Below, piece after piece: positions 26,264-34,949 of a stretch of 64,000 bases of DNA. Origin of the DNA: Nostoc sp. LPT (GTDB lineage Bacteria; Cyanobacteriota; Cyanobacteriia; Cyanobacteriales; Nostocaceae); contig NZ_JABXKF010000135.1 of the NCBI RefSeq assembly GCF_017115165.1, positions 1 through 64,000 of the forward strand. The letters run 5' to 3'. Numbering within the stretch: the first letter of the stretch is position 1; the number at the start of each line of letters is the position of its first letter. The translations under genes and the position numbers were made by a program. A model generated the notes under the pieces. It saw only the letters and a program-made list of their open reading frames with translations, had not been told where the DNA came from and did not search any database.

Positions 26264-26366
26264 GTGAGGAGTTATGAGTGAAGAGTTATGAGTTACTAAG
26301 ATATGAGTTTTCAATTCCTAACTCCTAACTCCTAACTCCTAACTCTTACCTCTTCGCTCCTAACTT
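26264..26366. repeat. STRR island (GAGTTAT / CCTAACT) in both orientations
   Basis: AGGAGTTATGAG units on the left face TAACTCCTAACTCC units on the right, so the transcript can fold into a long imperfect hairpin between the P-type ATPase and recF. Confidence 0.75.
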
Positions 26367-26372
26367 TTCCCT

Positions 26373-27497
26373 ATGTACCTAAAAACTCTAAACCTCCGAC
26401 AATTTCGCAATTATCAAGACCAAAATGTTGAGTTTACTGCTGCCAAAACAATTTTGGTAGGTAATAACGCTCAGGGAAAGTCGAACTTGTTGGAGGCGGT
26501 GGAGTTGCTGGCGACATTGCGATCGCACCGCATGACCCGCGATCGCGATTTAGTTCAAGAAGGGGAAGCCATAGCCCAAATTAATGCCACCCTTGAGCGA
26601 CAAACAGGTGTTAGTGACCTGACCTTGACCTTGCGCCGCAATGGTCGCCGTAGCGTTGCTCTCAATGGCGAATCGATCCGCCGTCAAATGGATTTTCTTG
26701 GCGTTCTCAATGCAGTCCAATTTTCCAGCTTGGATTTAGAACTAGTACGCGGCGGCCCCGAAGGTCGCCGCAACTGGTTAGATACACTCTTAATTCAACT
26801 TGAACCAGTTTATGCTCACATTTTGCAGCAGTATAATCATGTGTTGCGCCAGCGCAATGCCTTTTTAAAACGCCATGTAGAGACGTTAGATGCAACGTCT
26901 TTACAATCAGAACTAGCGCTGTGGGATGCACAGTTAGCTACTACAGGAACTAGGGTAATTAGACGACGCGATCGCGCTATCCAAAGATTAGCTCCCATTG
27001 CTACCACTTGGCACGGCAGTATCAGTGGCAGTACAGAAATTCTACAAATCAAGTATGTACCTAATATTCCTTTAGAGGATAACCAGCCAGAAGAAGTACA
27101 GCAAGCTTTTTTAGCAAAAATTCAGCAGCGAACCGTTGCTGAAATGCACCAAGGTACTACTCTTGTCGGCCCCCATCGAGACGAAATAGAATTAACCATT
27201 AACCAGACACCCGCTCGTCAATATGGTTCTCAAGGTCAACAACGAACGCTGGTTCTAGCCTTAAAATTAGCCGAATTACAATTAATTGAAGAAGTCGTCA
27301 AAGAGCCACCATTACTATTACTTGATGATGTTCTTGCCGAACTAGATTTATCCCGCCAAAATCAATTGCTGGATGCCATTCAAGACCGCTTTCAAACTCT
27401 GATTACTACCACTCACTTGGGTTCTTTTGATTCCCAGTGGTTGAAGTCATCCCAAATTATTTTCGTGAAAGCAGGAGAATTAACAATTAAAAATTAA
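26373..27497 (+). CDS. recF: DNA replication and repair protein RecF
   Basis: A 374-residue SMC-like ATPase that loads RecA at ssDNA gaps with RecO and RecR. N-terminus [14 protein letters not shown]; Walker [10 protein letters not shown] (30-38); signature region [17 protein letters not shown]; Walker [13 protein letters not shown]. All motifs are complete. Residues about 168-178 ([11 protein letters not shown]) are encoded by a copy of a typical intergenic palindrome (26877-26904), which looks like an in-frame repeat insertion in the coiled arm. Preceded by STRR repeats instead of dnaN, as expected in cyanobacteria. Confidence 0.95.
   Translation: MYLKTLNLRQFRNYQDQNVEFTAAKTILVGNNAQGKSNLLEAVELLATLRSHRMTRDRDLVQEGEAIAQINATLERQTGVSDLTLTLRRNGRRSVALNGESIRRQMDFLGVLNAVQFSSLDLELVRGGPEGRRNWLDTLLIQLEPVYAHILQQYNHVLRQRNAFLKRHVETLDATSLQSELALWDAQLATTGTRVIRRRDRAIQRLAPIATTWHGSISGSTEILQIKYVPNIPLEDNQPEEVQQAFLAKIQQRTVAEMHQGTTLVGPHRDEIELTINQTPARQYGSQGQQRTLVLALKLAELQLIEEVVKEPPLLLLDDVLAELDLSRQNQLLDAIQDRFQTLITTTHLGSFDSQWLKSSQIIFVKAGELTIKN
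26877..26904. repeat. Interspersed palindrome inside recF
   Basis: GTAGAGACGTT and AACGTCTTTAC flank AGATGC. It resembles the GTAGAGACGT-type palindromes usually found between genes in Nostoc, and is kept in frame here. Confidence 0.65.
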
Positions 27498-27550
27498 AAT
27501 TTTAAAGACATTTTTGTACAGGGATTTATAATAGCGCTCATCTGTCTCTA

Positions 27551-28018
27551 CTATAATTTTTTTTGATGTTTTTCAAACCTTTTAAAAACGTTGAGAATCA
27601 AAAAAGTCAGCACAGCACTGATTAATCCTAACTGCCATAAACCACAGCCAGCAGCAATTCCCAATGCAGACGAAATCCAAATAGCCGCTGCTGAGGTGAG
27701 TCCGTGAATTTCAAGTTGCTGTGATTCTTGGGAAGATTGACGCACAATTTCTCCAGCACCGAGAAATCCTACACCAGCTGCAATCCCCTGAACCACGCGG
27801 CTAAGTGCATCAGGACTAGCTTGCAGTCCTCCTGTTTGCATGATTATCAAGGTAAATAAGGCTGAACCCAAACTTACCAGTATATGAGTTCTTAAACCGG
27901 CTGGTTTGCGCCTAATTTGGCGTTCTAAGCCGATAATTGCTCCCATAAGCAATGCAATGCATAGCCGGAAGCTGATATTCAGCCAATCATTGGTTGCAAG
28001 GTAGTAAGTGTTTGGCAA
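27551..28018 (-). CDS. MgtC/SapB-family membrane protein
   Basis: 155 residues, about four to five hydrophobic helices with the family motifs GAIIGLERQIRRKPAGLRTHILVSLGSALF (read in part), RVVQGIAAGVGFLGAGEI and GLTSAAAIWISSALGIAAG. Members of this family are linked to growth at low Mg2+ and to modulation of ATP synthase or other membrane proteins. It lacks the soluble C-terminal ACT-like domain of MgtC itself, so it is the short SapB-like form. The only start in a good position is TTG 28018. Confidence 0.85.
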   Translation of the reverse strand: MPNTYYLATNDWLNISFRLCIALLMGAIIGLERQIRRKPAGLRTHILVSLGSALFTLIIMQTGGLQASPDALSRVVQGIAAGVGFLGAGEIVRQSSQESQQLEIHGLTSAAAIWISSALGIAAGCGLWQLGLISAVLTFLILNVFKRFEKHQKKL

Positions 28019-28716
28019 TGTTTATTCTGATATGAAGAACTATATATACTTAGGTTAACTCGTAATAATTTTATAAAAATAGTACAAAATTATTCTAATG
28101 TTTTATTAATGGAGTTTAATCCAATGGGTATAGTACAGTAGCCGATCTCATCTTTGGATTCTATCAATTCAGGAATGGTTTTAGACTGAGAATTAATATT
28201 TTCGATTGTTAGGATTATTTTTCAATAAAATATTATTCTGGTCAATCAATGGAGATTTGCATTGTTAAATTATGGCAACGACCGTAATTTGGGCAAACTA
28301 GATGAATTTTAAGTTTATTAAATAGTTTTTTGGCTATTTAAAATGACGGAGCTAGAAAATAATACCTTAACTTGTTAGATTTAACCCATACACTTAATAA
28401 TTAAATATGATACTGCCATGTACAACTCAAGCAAATCAGCTATACAGCGTATTTCAAGTTACTGAAGTACGCAACGACTCGTCTCAAAGCCAGGTATAAA
28501 GCCTGTTTTACTTCTGAATTCTGAGTTCTGAATTCTGCTGTCAAGAGTTTCTACCTCCTGCCTCCTGCTGCAAAACCCGTAACTTTGTACTTCATACAAA
28601 AGAAAACTGCTGTAAGTCCTGAGCACTTTTTATTCAGGAGTCAGTGGATTAACCTGATAACGTACCAGAAAAAATAGCTGTGGCTACAAATAGACAACTG
28701 ACAACTAAAAAATTGA
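28019..28716. other. AT-rich intergenic region, 698 bases
   Basis: No supported gene. It contains short STRR-like runs (TTCTGAATTCTGAGTTCTGAATTCTG near 28500, CTCCTGCCTCCTGCTGC near 28556) and a weak CAGG/CCTG hairpin with a T-run near 28490. It probably includes promoters for the flanking divergent genes. Confidence 0.5.
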
Positions 28717-31065
28717 GTGGATAAACTCTACTGGCTAGACCAAATTAAACTACAAGACCGCGCCAAAGTAGGTGACAAAGCGTTTTACTTGAGCAAAATT
28801 ATCCAGCGTGGCTATCCGGTGATGCCTGGTTTTGTAATTTCGGCGGAAATTTTGCGACAATTTCTCGAAAATCTCAATAGTTCAGAATCATTAGTCGCTG
28901 ACTTACCCCATTCTTCGTTACACCTGGATGTAACTAATTGGCGTCAACTTCAGCAGGTAGCTAGTCGCTTGCGCCAAGAAATTCTGACTGCAACTGTGGC
29001 ACAGCAGTGGGTAAGTGCAATTTTCCAAGTAGCTAGAGAATGGCAAACTAGGTGTTTGATTCTTCGGCCAACTTTGGCAGTATCGACTGCTAACCCAGGT
29101 ATAAACAACAATATATCGGGTTTGCTGGAGTCGGTATTTTGCCAGTGCGAACCCGAAGCGATCGCTTTGGCTCTAAAGCGTACCTGGAGCCAAATATTTC
29201 GGGCCAGAAGTCTATTATATTGGCAGCACTCAGGAATAAATCTCCAACAAATTAATCTTGCAGTTCTGATACAACCTGTTGAGAATGCGATCGCCAGTGG
29301 CTCGCTCACAACCAATTCCTCTGGGTGGAAAATTGAAGCTACTTGGGGATTAGGAATTGCGATCGCTCAAGGCGAAGTACAACCAGATATTTACTACATT
29401 CAACCAGAAACTGGGGTTGTGCTTGAGCAACAACTGGGCAATAAAATGCTGGCTTATGGTGTTGATGATGCAGCATCTGGAACTTTTTCGCAACCCGTAC
29501 CCAACTCAGTGCTAACACCAGATCGCAATTGTCTGATTACCTATATACTTCCAGAAGCACAACAAAAACAGTACTCTTTACAAGAAGAATACTTACAACA
29601 AATAATTTCTCTGGGAACTCAACTGGTAAGTGAACTAGGTAAAACTTTTACCATTAAGTGGACTATCACTCAACAAACAACATCTGACAAGCTTTACATA
29701 ACACAAGTTAGTCCTTCCCAATCAATTTCCCACTCACACTTCATTCGGGGATTAGGAGCAGCCGGGGGACGGGTTATAGCCACTGCTTTGGTAATTATTA
29801 ATCCGCAACAGAAACCCGAACAACTACCGAAGGAAGTAATTTTAGTAGTACCAACGATTACACCTGATTGGTTGCCATTATTGCAACAAGTTGGTGGTAT
29901 TATCACAGAACAAGGAGGATTAACCAGTCACGCGGCAATTCTAGCTAGAGAATTAGGTATCACAGCAGTAGTCAACGCCACATCTGCCACAACTTTAATC
30001 CAAACTGGCGAACGACTGCTGCTTGATGGCGACAGAGGAGAAGTTTTTCGCATCAAAGGAGACTCAAAGGAGGAGATGGACAAAGGCAGAGAAGAAAATC
30101 TTCTTTCCTCCCATCACCTTAACCCGAAAGCACCCCATGCTTCTGTTACGTCTCATCTACCTATGATTGCTACTCAACTGCTGGTTAACTTGAGTCAGTC
30201 CACTTTAATAGAACAAGTGCAAAACCTGCCTGTGGATGGAGTGGGATTGTTGCGTTCCGAATTGATGGTACTAAATATATTGAACGGGCAACATCCCAAT
30301 AGTTGGATTTTAAGCGGGCGTCAGGCAGAATTGTTAGAGCTATGGTCTGAGCAGATTATGCAGTTTGCCCGTGCCTTTGCACCAAAGCCAGTTTTTTATC
30401 GTTCTTTAGATTGGCGATCACAGGATTTACCATCATTGAGTGATAGTTTACAATCTTCGCCCCAATTGATGTTAGGTGAACGCGGCACCTTTAGCTATTT
30501 ACAAAATCCCGCAGTCTTTGAGCTGGAACTGAAAGCATTGGTGAGCGTACAGCAGGCTGGCTACACTAATGTCAATCTACTGTTGCCCTTTGTGCGGACT
30601 GTAGAAGAATTTGTCTTTTGCCGTCGCAAAGTTGAGCAAGCTTTTTTAACCGAGGTGGTGCAGTTTCAATTGTGGATGATGGCAGAAGTGCCAAGTATCT
30701 TGTTTTTATTACCAGAATATGTTGTAGCAGGTGTGGCGGGAATTTCTATTGGTACAAATGACCTGACCCAATTATTGCTAGGAGTGGATCGAGAACAAGG
30801 ACAGCTAGCAAAAGTATTTAATGAACGTCATCCAGCAGTTATGGGTGCGATCGCTCAACTGATCCAAATGGCTAAAAGTGTCGATATACCTTGTTCAATC
30901 TGCGGTCAAGCACCAGCCCTCTACCCAGAAATTATTGATAAATTAGTGGAATGGGGTATTACTTCCATTTCTGTTGAACCAGAAGCAGTCGAGCGAACAT
31001 ATCAAGCGATCGCTCGTGCTGAACAACGCATAATTTTAGCAGCAGCACGCCGAAAACTGCATTAG
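28717..31065 (+). CDS. Divergent PEP synthase / PEP-utilising enzyme-like protein
   Basis: 782 residues with the three-domain plan of pyruvate water dikinase. The N-terminal ATP-grasp-like domain (1-340) starts well (GDKAFYLSKIIQRGYPVMPGFVIS), but the usual VRSSA(T/S)-D motif is replaced by ILRPTLAVSTANPG, so ATP binding may be impaired. The central phosphohistidine domain is intact with GGLTSHAAILARELG (catalytic His). A low-complexity linker (about residues 448-480) is inserted. The C-terminal PEP-binding barrel has GERGTFSYL, ISIGTNDLTQLLLGVDR and PCSICGQAP with the catalytic Cys. It may be a specialised phosphotransfer protein and not a true PpsA. GTG start. Confidence 0.75.
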   Translation: MDKLYWLDQIKLQDRAKVGDKAFYLSKIIQRGYPVMPGFVISAEILRQFLENLNSSESLVADLPHSSLHLDVTNWRQLQQVASRLRQEILTATVAQQWVSAIFQVAREWQTRCLILRPTLAVSTANPGINNNISGLLESVFCQCEPEAIALALKRTWSQIFRARSLLYWQHSGINLQQINLAVLIQPVENAIASGSLTTNSSGWKIEATWGLGIAIAQGEVQPDIYYIQPETGVVLEQQLGNKMLAYGVDDAASGTFSQPVPNSVLTPDRNCLITYILPEAQQKQYSLQEEYLQQIISLGTQLVSELGKTFTIKWTITQQTTSDKLYITQVSPSQSISHSHFIRGLGAAGGRVIATALVIINPQQKPEQLPKEVILVVPTITPDWLPLLQQVGGIITEQGGLTSHAAILARELGITAVVNATSATTLIQTGERLLLDGDRGEVFRIKGDSKEEMDKGREENLLSSHHLNPKAPHASVTSHLPMIATQLLVNLSQSTLIEQVQNLPVDGVGLLRSELMVLNILNGQHPNSWILSGRQAELLELWSEQIMQFARAFAPKPVFYRSLDWRSQDLPSLSDSLQSSPQLMLGERGTFSYLQNPAVFELELKALVSVQQAGYTNVNLLLPFVRTVEEFVFCRRKVEQAFLTEVVQFQLWMMAEVPSILFLLPEYVVAGVAGISIGTNDLTQLLLGVDREQGQLAKVFNERHPAVMGAIAQLIQMAKSVDIPCSICGQAPALYPEIIDKLVEWGITSISVEPEAVERTYQAIARAEQRIILAAARRKLH

Positions 31066-31754
31066 CTAGGAGTGTGATTCAATGATTCTAGGCGTAACAG
31101 CCATGTGTTGAAGTGGGGGCACCTGCTCCGAATTACTTCTAGTCCAATTAGTTCAGCTAACTGTGGTCCAAAAGCAGACTTCGCTTTTCCATAATCAGGA
31201 AACTTAGCGATGATGCGTTTACTGGGAGCTGTCTGCTGTCCGTCGTTGATCAACTCAGGTGTCTCATATTGATTAGCGATCGCGTTAAGAGCCTCAATCT
31301 CCTTTGTACAATGAGCATCAAGATATTCAAAGCACGTTGGATCAGCAAAAAGGTATGCCTCGTATTCATGTAACTGAATGTACGGGATAAATCGGGGATC
31401 ACTGATATCCTCTGCAAAGCGTTGCTCTAGAAATTCGACCCGTTGTACAGGATTTTGCCGCAGACTCTCAGCTTCAGCCAATCCCGGAAAATCAGGAGCA
31501 ATAGCATACAAATCAATCATAGTAGTAAAGAACACCTTAGAGCCTTTCTCCTGCTTGAGAAAGCGCAGGATGTCATCTTTCATAGGCTCGTACTTTCGAC
31601 CGCCACCGCGATGCACATGACCTTTTTTTCTGGCATGGGCAATCAGTATAATCTTGTCCATCAAAACACTATGTTGAGCAAGATATAGTTTTAGGAGGTT
31701 ATCGGCGAATGTCTGCTCGGTTTGTCCTTCAGCAAATAGGTAGAGGCGCATCAT
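31062..31754 (-). CDS. DUF4276 protein, putative TOPRIM-like partner of the upstream ATPase
   Basis: 230 residues. The start is ATG 31754, which overlaps the ATPase stop codon by one base (TAATG), so the two are translationally coupled; a longer frame to 31820 lies inside the ATPase gene. It begins LYLFAEGQTEQTF: the E-G-x-T-E motif fits a TOPRIM-like fold. Later it has TMIDLYAIAPDFPG and QLHEYEAYLFADP with possible metal-binding acidic residues. DUF4276 genes often sit beside AAA ATPases. By analogy to PARIS (AriA-AriB) or RloA-RloB, it may be an effector nuclease of a defence pair; this role is inference. Confidence 0.75.
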   Translation of the reverse strand: MMRLYLFAEGQTEQTFADNLLKLYLAQHSVLMDKIILIAHARKKGHVHRGGGRKYEPMKDDILRFLKQEKGSKVFFTTMIDLYAIAPDFPGLAEAESLRQNPVQRVEFLEQRFAEDISDPRFIPYIQLHEYEAYLFADPTCFEYLDAHCTKEIEALNAIANQYETPELINDGQQTAPSKRIIAKFPDYGKAKSAFGPQLAELIGLEVIRSRCPHFNTWLLRLESLNHTPS

Positions 31755-32854
31755 TAATGCGGTCCTCCCCCAATGATATTTTTCTCCCAGACTTCTCCCA
31801 GACTGTACTCGTCGAGCCAAGCTTCTAATTCTGTGGGATTGAGCTGCTTAAATTGCGACTCCTTACCCTCTCGGTTTACCGCAATCACATCTTCAAGATC
31901 AAAATTATCTAAGAAGGAGCTCGATTGGGTGCTGATGAGAATTTGCGTATGAAGCGAAGCCTTGCTAAACAAGGCAGCCATAACATTTAGAGCATAGGGG
32001 TGAAGACCTAATTCTGGCTCATCAACAACGATGAGTTCTGGTAGTTTATCTTCTGGCTGTAAGAGCAGTGTTACAAGACATATAGCGCGTAAAGTGCCAT
32101 CTGAAAATTGATGGGGTCCAAATACCCTATCTGACTCCTTTTCTTGCCAGTTCAGAATGACACGATTAGATGCATCTGGCTCAAGAACAAAGTCATCGAA
32201 AAATGGTGCAATCAAACGGATTGTTCCGACGATACGTTGATAAGCTGAAATATTGTCTTCGCGGAATTTCAGAAGTAATGCAGCTAAATTTCCGGCATCA
32301 GGCATGAGCCATCGGTTATCGCCAATGTAACAGGATTGCCGCACTCCCGCCGTAGAAGATGTATCATGAAAGTGATATACACGACAACGATCAAGCAAGT
32401 ACTTGAGAGCCTTGGCTGTTTGTTTACCTCCGTCTGCTGCTTCACTAATTTTTGTTTCCTGATGCCCTGCACCTAAGTGGTCAATTCTTGGGGATGTCCT
32501 ACCCGTTTGCAGAAAGCTCAATGTCTCTTCAGCAAAGAACAGAGTATCACCAGCGGCATAGAATAACCGCAGATGATAGGTATCCACCCCGTTTTCGACT
32601 TCAAACTCCAATTTTGCTTCTATCTGAGGAGTTATTTTAGGTCCAAAATGCAAGAGGGACTGAGCACGCCCTGACATACCGATATATTGTTGGAAGCGTC
32701 CAGCCATCATCTCATTAAGCATCTTGAAGAACGAGATGAGATTGCTTTTACCTGCTCCATTTGCTCCAATCAAAATATTTAAGGGGCGCAACTTAATATC
32801 CATCGCCTTAATAGACTTGAATCCGTTAAGGGTTAATCGTTGCAGCCTGTTCAA
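31754..32854 (-). CDS. AAA_21-type ATPase (OLD/RloA/AriA-like)
   Basis: 366 residues with an SMC/ABC-like ATPase fold: LTLNGFKSIKAMDIKLRPLN at the N-terminus, Walker A GANGAGKSN (30-38), signature FSDGTLRAICLVTLLL, Walker B LIVVDEPELGLH, and the following D-loop and ISTQSSSFLD switch. There is no fused TOPRIM domain. The next gene, coupled by TAATG, supplies one in the form of DUF4276. First gene of a two-gene operon. Phage-defence pairs have this design, but a housekeeping role cannot be excluded. Confidence 0.85.
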   Translation of the reverse strand: MNRLQRLTLNGFKSIKAMDIKLRPLNILIGANGAGKSNLISFFKMLNEMMAGRFQQYIGMSGRAQSLLHFGPKITPQIEAKLEFEVENGVDTYHLRLFYAAGDTLFFAEETLSFLQTGRTSPRIDHLGAGHQETKISEAADGGKQTAKALKYLLDRCRVYHFHDTSSTAGVRQSCYIGDNRWLMPDAGNLAALLLKFREDNISAYQRIVGTIRLIAPFFDDFVLEPDASNRVILNWQEKESDRVFGPHQFSDGTLRAICLVTLLLQPEDKLPELIVVDEPELGLHPYALNVMAALFSKASLHTQILISTQSSSFLDNFDLEDVIAVNREGKESQFKQLNPTELEAWLDEYSLGEVWEKNIIGGGPH

Positions 32855-33014
32855 AAGTCGGTCTCCTGAATTTATAAATCAAAGTATATTAAGTAGAATC
32901 GTATATTAAATAGAATCTTGGTCATTTTACCTTGTTATTATGCAAGGAGCGAATAATAATCATCGTTGGTGTTGTATATAGCACATTCAAATTTATACAA
33001 CACCGCGAAAATAC

Positions 33015-34187
33015 TCAATATCGGTAAATCGCCGCAACGGCTGTGCTATATGGAATTTGTTCAAAGGGAATAGCGTAAACCGTGCCACCATTTAATAAAG
33101 TATGAGCAGCAACAAAATCCAACAAATCCTCATCACCAGCTTCTTTTTCTGGGTGCAAATAAACCGTTTCTGAGGTTGGATCAAATAAACCCCACTGTTG
33201 CTGACCAACTGCAACTAGTAATGAATCCACGCGTTGGTAATAAGCGGCTGAGACAACTTCTTCAAGCTTGTTAGATGCTTTACCAGTATCACCACTAAAC
33301 AACTCGTGAAATTGCTCTAAAGCATCCTGCTGTGACTTTTGGAAATCAGCCTCGACAATCGGCCAAGCTTGGTTATGTAACTCTTGGGCGCTGAGTATTT
33401 CTGGATTACCAGTGATAGCTTCATCCACCAAATGCTGGTAAGTATTTGCCTGTCTATACAAAGGTAAGAGATACTCTACGCCAGCCAGCACCAAAGGCGC
33501 TTTTTGCGATCGCAGTTTTTCGTGTAATGCGCCATCAACAATTTGAAAGAATTGGAGGATGTCTTCTTGGCGTTTATCCTTGTCAGGGCTTCCTTGCCCG
33601 TGAAACGTGCCTGGTTGTGAAGAAGCATTGGCAGTTCCCCCTTTTGATGTGGCGATGCGAAACTGACCTTCTTTAGCAGTCTCGTCTTTTTGCAAAGCTT
33701 GATCTAGACTTTTAGGGAGATTTTCTACTTCCAACTCATTGACGCTGTAGCGTGTTCCTTCAAAGAACCTGACATCTTGTTGACTCAAAGCCAGTATATA
33801 GAAACGACCATTGCCATTTAAAATTGGCAGCAGTGGCTTGATGTGAAATCGGTCTGTAATCACGACTAACTCTTGAAAATCAATTGGCAGGGTATAATAG
33901 CGAAAAATATTTTCAGAAATAAAAATCGCCAACCCTTGCTCTCCCATTTGCTCCCAAAATTCTTGGGTATCAAGTTCATGGGATTTTTCTAATAATGCGA
34001 TCACATCTTTCTGTTGCAAACCCGCATCAATTAAACGAGTCTCCGCTTCCTTGACCAAATTTTTAAAGCGAATTGGGTCTTGTCGCACTTCTGGCCCGGC
34101 TGGGTGCGTTGGCATATAAATGGAAACACAATTTCCTTTTGGCTGTTCTATTAATGTCTTGATTTCCTCTCTAGAGATTAATTGCAT
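33015..34187 (-). CDS. baeRF7-domain protein (bacterial eRF1-like family)
   Basis: 390 residues starting MQLISREEIKTLIEQPKGNCVSIYMPTHPAG, characteristic of the bacterial archaeo-eukaryotic release-factor-like (baeRF7) proteins. A central segment FYILALSQQDVRFFEG and a C-terminal half with LVLAGVEYLLPLYRQAN and HTLLNGGTVYAIP fit domains 2 and 3 of the eRF1 architecture. Such proteins are proposed to act on stalled ribosomes or related RNA substrates; the function is not established. A Gly/Ser-rich linker lies near residues 180-205. A purine-rich GGGGGG sits upstream of the ATG. Confidence 0.85.
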   Translation of the reverse strand: MQLISREEIKTLIEQPKGNCVSIYMPTHPAGPEVRQDPIRFKNLVKEAETRLIDAGLQQKDVIALLEKSHELDTQEFWEQMGEQGLAIFISENIFRYYTLPIDFQELVVITDRFHIKPLLPILNGNGRFYILALSQQDVRFFEGTRYSVNELEVENLPKSLDQALQKDETAKEGQFRIATSKGGTANASSQPGTFHGQGSPDKDKRQEDILQFFQIVDGALHEKLRSQKAPLVLAGVEYLLPLYRQANTYQHLVDEAITGNPEILSAQELHNQAWPIVEADFQKSQQDALEQFHELFSGDTGKASNKLEEVVSAAYYQRVDSLLVAVGQQQWGLFDPTSETVYLHPEKEAGDEDLLDFVAAHTLLNGGTVYAIPFEQIPYSTAVAAIYRY

Positions 34188-34458
34188 ATTATATCCCCCC
34201 TATCAACATGACTAGATACATCAGACCAGACCATCGATATTCAACGATCTGATAAAACGTTATTCTCAGGTGATGGCGGTTGAAGTTCAACCGTTTACTT
34301 CTGAGTTGATTTCACCTCAAACAGAGTTTAGTTGAAGGAGAGTTTAGTTGCATCTTTCTTTTGATAAAAAATTACCCATTGTATACACTATCCTTTAGAT
34401 GGATAAATCGGTGGTTTCAGAAGAATTCTGAGGTCAATTGTTAGGAGGTTGGTTAAGT

Positions 34459-34935
34459 ATGGGGTTTTGGGAGGAAGACTCAATAGAGTACGAAACATTC
34501 AAAAAATACGAATATGCATTATCTGCAATTGGTGTAGATTTTGGCAGGGAAGACGTGAAGGATATCTTAGAAGTATGTTGTTTTGGCCTCGAAGATGCTT
34601 TAAAAGCCGTCATTGCGTATTGGATTTGGTTGCAGCAGCAAGAAAAACCAATGGAATATCCTAGCGCCGTATTAATCCGCGCACTTAACGAACAGTGGAA
34701 ACCAAAAAATTGGTGTGAAGAATGGTTTGGTTTACCCCAGCTGCAATCTCAAGGGCAAAGGTGGTATGAAAGTGCTACTAAGATTTGGGGTTATGATCTA
34801 CGCAATCATACTGTTGCAAATATTGCTTATGACCGAGGAAAAGAGTATATTGTATTTACCAATGGCAAAAAATTGCTTGTAGAGACAGCATGGCGCTGGG
34901 GATGGGAACGAGTGCTTAACTACGCAACTATTTGA
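34459..34935 (+). CDS. Hypothetical protein, 158 residues, upstream partner of HNH-DnaB helicase
   Basis: Not recognised. ATG 34459 has a strong ribosome binding site (AGGAGG at 34443-34448); an upstream TTG frame is unlikely. The protein is Trp- and Glu-rich with alpha-helical character and no membrane segment. It contains LEDALKAVIAYWIWLQQQEKP, then PSAVLIRALNEQWKPKNWC; the second block recalls small helical segments of replication-associated proteins, but no assignment is safe. The next gene (HNH-DnaB) begins 15 bases after its stop, so the two probably form an operon. Confidence 0.7.
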   Translation: MGFWEEDSIEYETFKKYEYALSAIGVDFGREDVKDILEVCCFGLEDALKAVIAYWIWLQQQEKPMEYPSAVLIRALNEQWKPKNWCEEWFGLPQLQSQGQRWYESATKIWGYDLRNHTVANIAYDRGKEYIVFTNGKKLLVETAWRWGWERVLNYATI

Positions 34936-34949
34936 TAAAGAAGTGTCTT

